Source: Zeus faber (Eukaryota; Chordata; Actinopteri; Zeiformes; Zeidae). Taken from it: a stretch of 64,000 bases of DNA. Numbering within the stretch: position 1 is the stretch's first letter; every line of letters begins with the position of its first letter. Both the position numbers and the translations under genes were made by a program. Location of the stretch: positions 52,863,945-52,927,944 of the forward strand of contig OY482846.1 in the NCBI GenBank assembly GCA_960531495.1, read 5' to 3'. Of this stretch, positions 35,170 to 46,781 are shown piece by piece. The notes beneath the pieces are model-generated. The model did no database searches. It saw only the letters and a program-made list of their open reading frames with translations, and was not told where the DNA came from.

Positions 35170-38100
35170 GTACTGTATTGATGATCCCGTCTACCCAGTT
35201 TGGGTAGCCTGGTATGTATTGGTGAGTACTTTTTCCTATGTTCCCCCCTGGCCAGCAAGGGCAGTTTGGTATAGGGGACCAAAGGTAATGCACGGGCCGT
35301 CGCACGTTATCAAGATTCTCCAATCCCGTATTATGTTAGGTAGAGAGTTAGGTTCCTGTTCAAGTTGTTGCGGATGGTTAAGAACGTTTTGTTTGTTTTT
35401 TGTTCTGGGTTTAAACGTGGTTAAATACACCTTGTTTGTTTTTGTTTCCAGTTGTTTATGGATGGTTAAGAACACCCTATTTGTTTTCTTTGGGTGTTCA
35501 TTTGTTATGGGTTTAAGCGTGGTTAAATAAACTTTGTTTGTTTTTGTTTCAAGTTGTTACGAATGGTTAAGATCACCTTGTTTGTTTTTTTGGTTACGGG
35601 TTTAAGCATGGTTAGGTACACCTTATTTGTTTCTGTTTCAAGTTTTTACGGATTGGTTCAGAACACCTTGTTTGTTCCTTATTACGGGTTTAAGCGTGGT
35701 TAAGTACACCTTGTTAGTTTCTTGTTTAAAGTTGTTACGGATGGTTAAGATCGCCTTGTTTGTTTTTTTGGTTACGGGTTTAAGCGTGGTTAGGTACACC
35801 TTATTTGTTTCTGTTTCAAGTTTTTACGGATTGGTTCAGAACACCTTGTTTGTTCCTTATTGCGGGTTTAAGCGTGGTTAAGTACACCTTGTTAGTTTCT
35901 TGTTTAAAGTTGTTACGGATGGTACGAAAACCTTGTTTGTTTTTTATTACGAGTTTAAGCGTGGTTAGGTACACCTTATTGTTTTTTGATTCAAGTTGTT
36001 ACGGATGGTTAAGTGTACCCTGTTTCTTCTTTCTCTTAATTTCCGTATGATTACTTTTAGGAATTTAGGACACATTCATCAGTAGTGTACCTCAGGATCA
36101 TTGAGTGTTTCAGCCTTTTAAACAAACTATACACCCTCTCCTAGAGGCAGGCCACCTGGGTTTGATCAAGACCCTGGTGTGTGTCCCTCGGTCAATTGGT
36201 TTTTTTCAAAAAAGGTTATTACTCGGATTTTGGGTACGAGCTCTATACGTTGGTAGGATATTTCTTGAATCTTTTCTGTTGTTGTTTTTTATTTATTTAT
36301 TATTTTTTTTAAAAAAATAAATTTTTCTTAAAAAAATTATTATTTTTTAATTAATTTTTTGAGAAAATTTATTTGTCCTTGGGCAATTATTACTTTGATT
36401 ATTCGGCTTTTCTAAGTTTTTGGGTACGTTCTTTATTTGTCGATGGATATTTCTATCCTAGGTCCTTGTTGAGTTTGGGTAAGTTTCCGTTTTTCCTCAA
36501 GCGCCTCTGGTATAATTGGTTGGACTTCGTTGAGTCTGCATCGGCCGCCTTAAAATCTAATCCAGGATTATTTTTGCTGTCGTTTAGATGAGATTAGTCG
36601 AGTAGGCATTATTGAAACGCTGTTGTTATCCCTTTATTCCGGTTGGTCAAGTTTTGGTTATTTACTTGGGTAAGGTGTAACTTGTTTGATAATTGGTTAC
36701 TTTGATTATGGTGGCTAAAAAAATCTAAGAAACAGGTGGTTCCGGGAGTAAAGATAAATTTAGATTTAGTAGACAAAGCGGTTTCTATTATCATCTAAGC
36801 GTTTACCAATCTGTCGAGTCGGGGACGGTAGTTGGTTATAATTGGTCTAAGGTACGGTAGGTCCACGGCCTGGTCCATAAGTTTGAACCAGGGGATGAGG
36901 GCAAAAACTGATTTTTGTGAGAATTTAAGGGTGTCCAATTAGTTTTTTTTGGCAAGTAACATTAACCGTGTGTGGTGTAATGTGCTGTTGCATGGGTGGG
37001 GCTAATCCCCATAGAAGACTGGGCAACGTTCAAGGTCCTGATGCCCTGGACCACCACACCCTGCGTGCTGTCCAAGTGGACGCAAGGGGGGCCGCATACT
37101 TACCCCCTAGCCGAACAGACTGTTTGTTAACACCGCAAGGTTACCCCAGTCTGTCCAGACTAAGGCCTGGAGGTCATGAGGACAAAAATGGCTAAAATGG
37201 TTATGGACATATCACGAGGGCTCAGCAGCAACCAGGCAGCCGAGGGCTGCTCTGGGGTACCGTACCGGGAGTCCAGTGTAAGACCCTGGTCGGGGGCAAG
37301 GGTCGACAATGCGAACACCGTCTTCCCCGTCCCCCCGAATCAGAGAGCAAACACAAGGAGGGACGTACTTAAATATCGTCCAGGACCAGGGTCAACAAAG
37401 CCGGAGCGTCGTATTCCCATTCAAGTCTCTGGAACGAGTATCAAGACGAGTCCAACCGAGATCCTCATCAGGGACCAGGGTCAACAATGCATCCGCACTG
37501 CTTTCCTGGTTGCCCCCGAGTCGAGAACCCAGTTCTCCCAGTCCGAAACCTCCGTTGGGGACCAGGGTCAACCGAGCCGAAGCCCTGTTTTCCTGGTAGC
37601 CCCCGGGTTGGAGGATTCCGACCGGTACCTGGTGGCCACTAATGCCCCTCCAGGGATACTCCATCTATGGCAGTGACAAGAGCAACTGGATCAGCGGGGA
37701 GGAGAATGGGCCGGAACCACGCATCTCCCCCCAAGCTTCTACTGACCCAGGGACCCAGCCACTACCAACTGTAAAAACAGTATTCTACTTTTGAAGAAAC
37801 AATTCCTGTGTCCCGTACACCGCACAACCCCAGGAATTGTTCAGTAATCTATGTTTTTTAGTTTTATACCTAAAAACATTGAATAGCGCTTACCTGAGCA
37901 AGGTCTTCATTATTTTGGCAATGAAATTTCGTCCAGGGTCTATTCGGGTTGTGCCTTTTACCCTCATGGTATTGTTATTAAAAAAATTTTTAAGCTGTTG
38001 TTGGGGTCCTATGTCTCGTGTTATTGATTTTTTTTATTTAAATGGTGGTCTATAAATATACCTTGTGCTTAAAAAATGGGTAAAGAGATTAAAATTAAAA

Positions 38101-41100
38101 TACCCATGGTTCATAGTGGTCGGAACGGCCGCTATTTCCTGAAGTGGAGTCTACATCGTGTTATACATCCCTTGATTGGTTCACTATAATTGTCCCACAA
38201 TGCCTATTTTCCAGAAGCTGATCGTATTTATTATGTTAAAATAATAAAATAATGATAAACCTTTGTCCATTGGAATTAATTTGAACCAGAAAAGATAGTC
38301 TGAAACTGTTTCATTGAAGTGAAGGTGTTCCGGGTTTCTATTCCTAAGTAATTGGTACCGCCAGCGAAAGCGGTATACGGTTGTAATAACGCGCCCACAG
38401 CGCGTGATATATTTACTGGGTGGGTAGTCACCGCCCAAATCCAACAGGCTGGCGATGAGGAGAAGGAACCCACCGCCGGGAAGCCACAGACCCCAAAAAA
38501 ACTCATCCCTACACCAGCAAATAAACCGATCCCCCTCCCGGTAACCCGAGTGCGCCGTGTTTAAAGTGGCGCTCCATCATTCCCGGAGGGTTCGGTTATC
38601 GTATTCCCCCTTTATTTCTTTTCTCTTTATTTTCTCTTTGGGGCATACACCTATGTATGAAGTGTGCTCCGTAATGAAATGTAACGTAGCCACTTACTCT
38701 TTATCTGTAGCGGAGTCTCCGTTGTGGATGTCCATTTTATAGTCGGTTTATTATAATACATCCCAAATGTCCCTATAATAAAGATAATATTAAACTATGT
38801 TTTATTTAAATGAACGTCTCATGTACTATTAAAATTGATATGTAACGGGGCCAAAAAAAAGGACACATACGCACACAACCATGTTCCCTTAAAGTCGGGA
38901 TGTAATGGGTTTTATTGTGAAGAGCACAACATTCTTGAGTGATACCAGAAAGGTTGTAGTCCTCTGGTAGCGAAGAAGTGATACTATCCCCGGTTGGTCC
39001 ATCTCCATCTTGCGAGGGATTTGCCCCGGAGGCAGCCCGGAGTCCCGTAACCCGCCAGTCGATCTGCCAGTATCCCGGGTGCGCCGCGAGTGCGCCCTGA
39101 TTAAAGTGGCACTCCCGCGCTCACGGGAGGACTAGGTTCCCGCAACCAAAGTGTGAAGTCCCGCATTTGGGCATGGGGAACGTTCCGTGTCGGAGTGTCC
39201 ACAGTTATTTAGCCTGTTTCGTCGTTTTTATAAGGTTTTTTTTAAAAGAAATTTTTGTGGTCCGTTGATAATTGGAGATTTGTAATTTTAATGTTGAGTT
39301 AGGTATTAAGAGGGACTCTAGGTTGGACCGGGGCAGTTCTAGTGTTAAAGTTAGGTCTAATGATTAGGTTTTTTTTGAAAGACCTTTTTTTTAAAACATT
39401 TTTTATAACAAAAACAGTAATTTTTTCGGTTAAGTATAGGGCTAGGAGAAAGTTTTAGCGTTAGATTTTAAAATTAGGCCCTGGGTTGGTTTAAAATTGG
39501 GTTCTAGGTTAAGATTTGAAAGTAGGAATCGGGTTAGGGTAAAAATTAAGGTGAAAGTTGGGTTTGGTTTAGGGTTGGAGTTGGGGTTGGGGTTGAAATT
39601 GGGGATTTAGAATTAGGGATAGGGTTATAGATGGGGTTAGGGTTGGGGTTGGGGTTAGGGTTAGGGTTGGGGTTAGGGTTTAGGGTTAGGGTTGGGAATA
39701 TGTTAAGGGTAGGGGTTAGGGTTGGTATAGATTCAGAGTTAGGTTGGGGTTAGTTAGGTTTAAGATTGGGGTTGGGGTTAGGGTTAGGGTTGGGAATATA
39801 TTGAGGGTAGGGGTTAAGGTTAGGGTTAGGGTTTAGGTCTGAATTCAGGATTGGGAACGGGTTAATAGGGTATAGGTTTATGTTAAGGGTAGGGGTTAGG
39901 GTTAGGTTTGGGTTCCGAATAAGGTTAGGCTCAAGGTTGGGGTCGGGGTAAGGGTTAGGGTTATGGTTAGGGTTAGGGTTAGGGTTAGGTTTGTGTTGAA
40001 GATCGGGTTGGGGTTATTGAGGTATGGTTTGTGTTTGGGGTTGGGAATAGGTTAAGGGTAGGGGTTAGGTTTAGGGTTAGGTTTAGGTTTGGATTCCGAA
40101 TTAGGTTAGGGTATGTTGGGGTTAAGGTTGGGGTTGGGGTTAGGGTTAGGGTTGGGGTTGGGGTTAGGGTTAGGGTTAGGGTTAGGTTTGGATTCAAGAT
40201 TGGGTTAGTGTTAATAAGGTAAGGTTTTGCGTTTAGGGTTAGGGTTAGGGTTGGGAATATGTTAAGGGTAGGGTTTAGGGTTGGTTTTAGATTCAGAGTT
40301 AGGTTAGGGTTAGTTAGGCTTAAGATTGGGGTTGGGGTTAGGGTTAGGGTTGGGAATATGTTGACGGTAGGGGTTAAGGTTAGGGTTAGGGTTTAGGTCT
40401 GAATGCAGGATTGGGAGGGTTAATATGGTATAGGTTTATGTTTAAGGTTAGGGTTGAGTTAGGGTTAGGGTTGGGAATATTGTTAAAGGTAGGGGTTGGG
40501 GTTTAGGTTTTAGGTTTGGATCCAGAGTTGGGTTAGGGTTTAGTTAGGTTTAAAGGTTGGGGTTGGGGTTAGGGTTAGGGTTGGGGATATGTCTAGGGTA
40601 GGGGTTAGGGTTAGGTTTAGGTTTACCTTCAGAGTTAAGTTAGGGTTAATTTGGTCTGGTTAGGGTTAGGGTCGGGGTTAGGGTCAGGGTCTATTTTTAG
40701 GTTTGGATTCAGGTTAGGTTAGGGTTAGTCAGGCTTAAGGTTGGGGTTTGGGTTAGGGTTAGGGTTAAGGTTGTGGTTAGGGTTAGGGTTTGGTTCGGAA
40801 AAATAGGGTTAGGGTTAGTGGGGTATAGATCTGGGGTTAGGGTTAGGTTGGAGTTATGGGGTTAGGGTTAGGGGTAGGAATGTGTTAAGGGTAGGGGTTA
40901 GGGTTAGGGTTAGGTTTGGATTCAAGGGTTAGTGTTAATCAGGTAAGGTTTGTGTTTTTAGGGTTAGAGTTTGGGTTGGGAATGTGCTTAGGGTTAGGGT
41001 TAGGGGTTAGGGTTAAGGTTAGGTTTGGATTCCGAATTAGGTTAGGGTTAGGGTCAGGGTTAGGGTTAGGGTTAGGAATGTGATAAGGGTAGGGGTTGGG

Positions 41101-41324
41101 GTTAGGTTTAGATTCAGAGTTAGGTTGGGGTAAGTTAGGCTTTAAGGTTGGGGTTGGGGTTAGGGTTGGGAATGTGTTGAGGGTAGGGCTTAAGGTTAGG
41201 GTTAGTGTTTAGGTCTGGATTCAGGATTGGGTAAGGGTTAATAGGGTTAGGGTTAGGGGTTAGGGGTTAGGGGTTGGGGTTAGGGGTTAGGGGTTAGGGG
41301 TTAGGGTTAGGGTGGGGAATATGG
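35170..41324 (+). repeat. Long subtelomeric unit L4 (complete copy)
   Basis: Complete order from J to degenerate telomere domain; K near 36061, GC block near 36818, hairpins near 38356. It carries the L1-like GGCTCAGCAG variant. It also has a single-base deletion near 39009 (CCATCTTGCG instead of CCATACTTGCG), and a shorter, rearranged run of TTAGGGG variants near 41250-41310. Confidence 0.92.
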
Positions 41325-41402
41325 TTAGGGTTAGGGTTAGGGTTAGGGTTAGGGTTAGGGTTAGGGTTAGGGTTAGGGTTAGGGTTAGGGTTAGGGTTAG
41401 GG
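41325..41402 (+). repeat. Interstitial telomeric tract, 13 x TTAGGG
   Basis: 78 bp of perfect repeat followed by TTAGTTTGGTTGAG, a slightly altered joint, and then a J of the third prefix type. Confidence 0.97.
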
Positions 41403-42206
41403 TTAGTTTGGTTGAGTACTGTATTGATGATCCCGTCTACCCCGTTTGGGTAGCCTGGTATGTATTGGTGAGTACTTTTCCTATGTTCCCCCCTGGCCAG
41501 CAAGGGCAGTTTGGTATAGGGGACCAAAGGTAATGCACGGGCCGTCGCACGTTATCAAGATTCTCCAATCCCGTATTATGTTAGGTAGAGAGTTAGGTTC
41601 CTGTTCAAGTTGTTGCGGATGGTTAAGAACGTTTTGTTTGTTTTTTGTTCTGGGTTTAACCGTGGCAAAATACACCTTGTTGGTTTTTGTTTCAAGTTGT
41701 TATGGATGGTTAAGAACACCCTATTTGTTTTATTTGGGTGTTCATTTGTTATGGGTTTAAGCGTGGTTAAATAAACCTTGTTTGTTTTTGTTTCAAGTTG
41801 TTACGAATGGTTAAGATCACCTTGTTTGTTTTTTTGGTTACGGGTTTAAGCGTGGTTAGGTACACCTTATTTGTTTCTGTTTCAAGTTTTTACGGATTGG
41901 TTCAGAACACCTTGTTTGTTCCTTATTACGGGTTTAAGCGTGGTTAAGTACACCTTGTTAGTTTCTTGTTTAAAGTTGTTACGGATGGTTAAGATCACCT
42001 TGTTTGTTTTTTTGGTTACGGGTTTAAGCGTGGTTAGGTACACCTTATTTGTTTCTGTTTCAAGTTTTTACGGATTGGTTCAGAAAACCTTGTTTGTTCC
42101 TTATTACGGGTTTAAGCGTGGTTAAGTACACCTTGTTAGTTTCTTGTTTAAAGTTGTTACGGATGGTAAGAAAACCTTGTTTGTTTTTTATTATTAGGTT
42201 GGTTGA
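41403..42206 (+). repeat. Shortened J prefix of L5
   Basis: Only the third prefix fragment (J at 41416, 791 bp, as at 17649) is present. The first two fragments seen before L2-L4 are missing, so the TTAGGG tract is attached directly to a different J. This fits invasion of telomeric repeats at an internal J rather than simple unequal crossover of whole units. Confidence 0.86.
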
Positions 42207-43235
42207 GTACTGTATTGATGATCCCGTCTACCCAGTTTGGGTAGCGTGGTATGTATTGGTGAGTACTTTTTCCTATGTTCCCCCCTGGCCAGCAAGGGCA
42301 GTTTGGTATAGGGGACCAAAGGTAATGCACGGGCCGTCGCACGTTATCAAGATTCTCCAATCCCGTATTATGTTAGGTAGAGAGTTAGGTTCCCGTTCAA
42401 GTTGTTGCGGATGGTTAAGAACGTTTTGTTTGTTTTTTGTTCTGGGTTTAAACGTGGTTAAATACACCTTGTTTGTTTTTGTTTCCAGTTGTTTATGGAT
42501 GGTTAAGAACACCCTATTTGTTTTCTTTGGGTGTTCATTTGTTATGGGTTTAAGCGTGGTTAAATAAACCTTGTTTGTTTTTGTTTCGAGTTGTTACGAA
42601 TGGTTAAGATCACCTTGTTTGTTTTTTTGGTTACGGGTTTAAGCATGGTTAGGTACACCTTATTTGTTTCTGTTTCAAGTTTTTACGGATTGGTTCAGAA
42701 CACCTTGTTTGTTCCTTATTACGGGTTTAAGCGTGGTTAAGTACACCTTGTTAGTTTCTTGTTTAAAGTTGTTACGGATGGTTAAGATCGCCTTGTTTGT
42801 TTTTTTTGGTTACGGGTTTAAGCGTGGTTAGGTACACCTTATTTGTTTCTGTTTCAAGTTTTTACGGATTGGTTCAGAACACCTTGTTTGTTCCTTATTG
42901 CGGGTTTAAGCGTGGTTAAGTACACCTTGTTAGTTTCTTGTTTAAAGTTGTTACGGATGGTAAGAAAACCTTGTTTGTTTTTTATTACGAGTTTAAGCGT
43001 GGTTAGGTACACCTTATTGTTTTTTGATTCACGTTGTTACGGATGGTTAAGCGCACCCTGTTTCTTCTTTCTCTGAATTTCCGTATGATTACTTTTAGGA
43101 ATTTAGGACACATTCATCAGTAGTGTACCTCAGGATCATTGAGTGTTTCAGCCTTTTAAACAAACTATACACCCTCTCCTAGAGGCAGGCCACCTGGGTT
43201 TGATCAAGACCCTGGTGTGTGTCCCTCGGTCAATT

Positions 43236-43292
<57 letters not shown>

Positions 43293-45801
43293 CAAAAAAG
43301 GTTATTACTCGGATTTTGGGTACGAGCTCTATACGTTGGTAGGATATTTCTTGAATCTTTTCTGTTGTTGTTTTTTATTTATTTATTATTTTTTTTAAAA
43401 AAATAAATTTTTCTTAAAAAAATTATTATTTTTTAATTAATTTTTTTTGAGAAAATTTATTTGTCCTTGGGCAATTATTACTTTGATTATTCGGCTTTTC
43501 TCAGTTTTTGGGTACGTTCTTTATTTGTCGATGGATATTTCTATCCTAGGTCCTTGTTGAGTTTGGGTAAGTTTCCGTTTTTCCTCAAGCGCCTCTGGTA
43601 TAATTGGTTGGACTTCGTTGAGTCTGCATCGGCCGCCTTAAAATCTAATCCAGGATTATTTTTGCTGTCGTTTAGATGAGATTAGTCGAGTAGGCATTAT
43701 TGAAACGCTGTTGTTATCCCTTTATTCCGGTTGGTCAAGTTTTGGTTATTTACTTGGGTAAGGTGTAACTTGTTTGATAATTGGTTACTTTGATTATGGT
43801 GGCTAAAAAAATCTAAGAAACAGGTGGTTCCGGGAGTAAAGATAAATTAGATTTAGTAGACAAAGCGGTTTCTATTATCATCTAAGCGTTTACCAATCTG
43901 TCGAGTCGGGGACGGTAGTTGGTTATAATTGGTCTAGGGTACGGTAGGTCCACGGCCTGGTCCATAGGTTTGAACCAGGGGATGAGGGCAAAAACTGATT
44001 TTTGTGAGAATTTAAGGGTGTCCAATTAGTTTTTTTTGGCAAGTAACATTAACCGTGTGTGGTGTAATGTGCTGTTGCATGGGTGGGGCTAATCCCCATA
44101 GAAGACTGGGCAACGTTCAAGGTCCTGATGCCCTGGACCACCACACCCTGCGTGCTGTCCAAGTGGACGCAAGGGGGGCCGCATACTTACCCCCTAGCCG
44201 AACAGACTGTTTGTTAACACCGCAAGGTTACCCCAGTCTGTCCAGACTAAGGCCTGGAGATCATGAGGACAAAAATGGCTAAAATGGTTATGGACATATC
44301 ACGAGGGCTCAGCAGCAACCAGGCAGCCGAGGGCTGCTCTGGGGTACCGTACCGGGAGTCCAGTGTAAGACCCTGGTCGGGGGCAAGGGTCGACAATGCG
44401 AACACCGTCTTCCCCGTCCCCCCGAATCAGAGAGCAAACACAAGGAGGGACGTACTTAAATATCGTCCAGGACCAGGGTCAACAAAGCCGGAGCGTCGTA
44501 TTCCCATTCAAGTCTCCGGAACGAGTATCAAGACGAGTCCAACCGAGATCCTCATCAGGGACCAGGGTCAACAATGCATCCGCACTGCTTTCCTGGTTGC
44601 CCCCGAGTCGAGAACCCAGTTCTCCCAGTCCGAAACCTCCGTTGGGGACCAGGGTCAACCGAGCCGAAGCCCTGTTTTCCTGGTAGCCCCCGGGCTGGAG
44701 GATTCCGACCGGTACCTGGTGGCCACTAATGCCCCTCCAGGGATACTCCATCTATGGCAGTGACAAGAGCAACTGGATCAGCGGGGAGGAGAATGGGCCG
44801 GAACCACGCATCTCCCCCCAAGCTTCTACTGACCCAGGGACCCAGCCACTACCAACTGTAAAAACAGTATTCTACTTTTGAAGAAACAATTCCTGTGTCC
44901 CGTACACCGCACAACCCCAGGAATTGTTCAGTAATCTATGTTTTTTAGTTTTATACCTAAAAACATTGAATAGCGCTTACCTGAGCAAGGTCTTCATTAT
45001 TTTGGCAATGAAATTTCGTCCAGGGTCTATTCGGGTTGTGCCTTTTACCCTCATGGTATTGTTATTAAAAAAATTTTAAGCTGTTGTTGGGGTCCTATGT
45101 CTCGTGTTATTGATTTTTTTTATTTAAATGGTGGTCTATAAATATACCTTGTGCTTAAAAAATGGGTAAAGAGATTAAAATTAAAATACCCATGGTTCAT
45201 AGTGGTCGGAACGGCCGCTATTTCCTGAAGTGGAGTCTACATCGTGTTATACATCCCTTGATTGGTTCACTATAATTGTCCCACAATGCCTATTTTCCAG
45301 AAGCTGATCGTATTTATTATGTTAAAATAATAAATTAATGATAAACCTTTGTCCATTGGAATTAATTTGAACCAGAAAAGATAGTCTGAAACTGTTTCAT
45401 TGAAGTGAAGGTGTTCCGGGTTTCTATTCCTAAGTAATTGGTACCGCCAGCGAAAGCGGTATACGGTTGTAATAACGCGCCCACAGCGCGTGATATATTT
45501 ACTGGGTGGGCAGTCTCCGCCCAAAGCCAACAGGCTGGCGATGAGGGGAAGGAACCCACCGCCGGGAAGCCACAGACCCCCAAAAAAAACTCATCCCTAC
45601 ACCAGCAAATAAACCGATCCCTCTCCCGGTAGCCCGAGTGCGCCGTGTTTAAAGTGGCACTCCATCATTCCCGGAGGGTTCGGTTATCGTATTCCCCCTT
45701 TATTTCTTTTCTCTTTATTTTATCTTTGGGGCATATACCTATGTATGAAGTGTGCTCCGTAATGAAATGTAACGTAGCCACTTACTCTTTATCTGTAGCG
45801 G
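42207..45801 (+). repeat. Long unit L5, truncated by a telomeric tract
   Basis: The most diverged distal L copy, with substitutions in J, satellite, GC block and hairpin region (for example GGGCAGTCTCCGCC near 45508). It has a greatly expanded T run in the segment after block K. It ends at TCTGTAGCGG, where intact L units continue AGTCTCC, and passes straight into TTAGGG. About 2.6 kb, including the whole degenerate telomere domain, is missing. Confidence 0.9.
43237..43292. repeat. Poly(T) run of 56
   Basis: The other L units have 7 T at this place (CAATTGGTTTTTTTC). The run may be a true slippage expansion or a consensus error. Confidence 0.8.
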
Positions 45802-45903
45802 TTAGGGTTAGGGTTAGGGTTAGGGTTAGGGTTAGGGTTAGGGTTAGGGTTAGGGTTAGGGTTAGGGTTAGGGTTAGGGTTAGGGTTAGGGTTAGGGTTA
45901 GGG
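45802..45903 (+). repeat. Interstitial telomeric tract, 17 x TTAGGG
   Basis: 102 bp of perfect repeat, joined to the broken end of L5 and followed by TTAGGTTGGGTGAG and an S-type J at 45917. Confidence 0.97.
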
Positions 45904-45916
45904 TTAGGTTGGGTGA

Positions 45917-46639
45917 GTACTGTATTGATGATCCCGTCTACCCAGTTTGGGTAGCCTGGTATGTATTGGTGAGTACTTTTCCTATGTTCCCCCCTGGCCA
46001 GCATGGTCAGTTTGGTATAGGGGACCAAAGGTAATGCACGGGCCGTCGCACGTTATCAAGATTCTCCAATCCCGTATTATGTTAGGTAGAGTGTTAGGTT
46101 CATGTTTTGTAGTTATCCCATTTGGGTTAAAGAATATAGGCATATTCTGGCTTCAAGGAGAAGTCCCCTAACCAGGGTTTAAGGTGACTTACATTTAAAA
46201 GGATGCTTGTTTCCTCTTAGTAGTATAGGTCCAGAGTAATTTGTCTTATATTTGTTGTTTAGATGCTTTATTAGTCGTTGGTAGACGTAGTTGTTTTCTT
46301 TAAGAGTGGTTAAGAACACCTTATTTGCTTTTTGTTTCAAGTTGTTAAGAGTGGTTGAGAATACCCTGTTTGTTTTTTTGTTTCCAGTTGTTAAGAGTGG
46401 TTAAGAACACCTTATTTGTTCTTTCTCCGCATTTCTATATGATTACTTTTAGAAATTTAGGACACATTCATCAGTAGTGTACCTCAGGATCATTGAGTGT
46501 TTCAGCCTTTTAAACAAACTATACACCCTCTCCTTGAGGCAGGCCACCTGGGCTTCGTCAAGACCCTGGTGTGTGTCCCCCGGTCAATTGGTTTATTTTA
46601 GGAAATATTTCTACTCTTGTTGGTTGGATTTTGATGAGT
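45917..46639 (+). repeat. Truncated short unit S1
   Basis: S-type J, unique segment with GGCATATTCTGGCTTCAAGG, satellite monomers, block K and the first 60-67-bp repeat are present. The copy stops at TTGATGAGTT, where S0 continues TGGGTACG. Its sequence matches S0 (GGGCTTCGTCAAG, TTTTGATGAG) more closely than the 1506-bp array (GGGCTTGATCAAG, TTTTGTTGAG). Confidence 0.88.
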
Positions 46640-46773
46640 TTAGGGTTAGGTTGGTTGGGTTAGGGTTAGGGTTAGGGTTAGGGTTAGGGTTAGGGTTAGG
46701 GTTAGGGTTAGGGTTAGGGTTAGGGTTAGGGTTAGGGTTAGGGTTAGGGTTAGGGTTAGGGTTAGGGTTAGGG
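46640..46773 (+). repeat. Interstitial telomeric tract, 19 x TTAGGG plus variants
   Basis: TTAGGGTTAGGTTGGTTGGG is followed by 19 perfect units (46660-46773) and then TTGGGTGAG and J. The imperfect start next to the breakpoint resembles the variable first repeats at a newly healed end. Confidence 0.96.
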
Positions 46774-46781
46774 TTGGGTGA

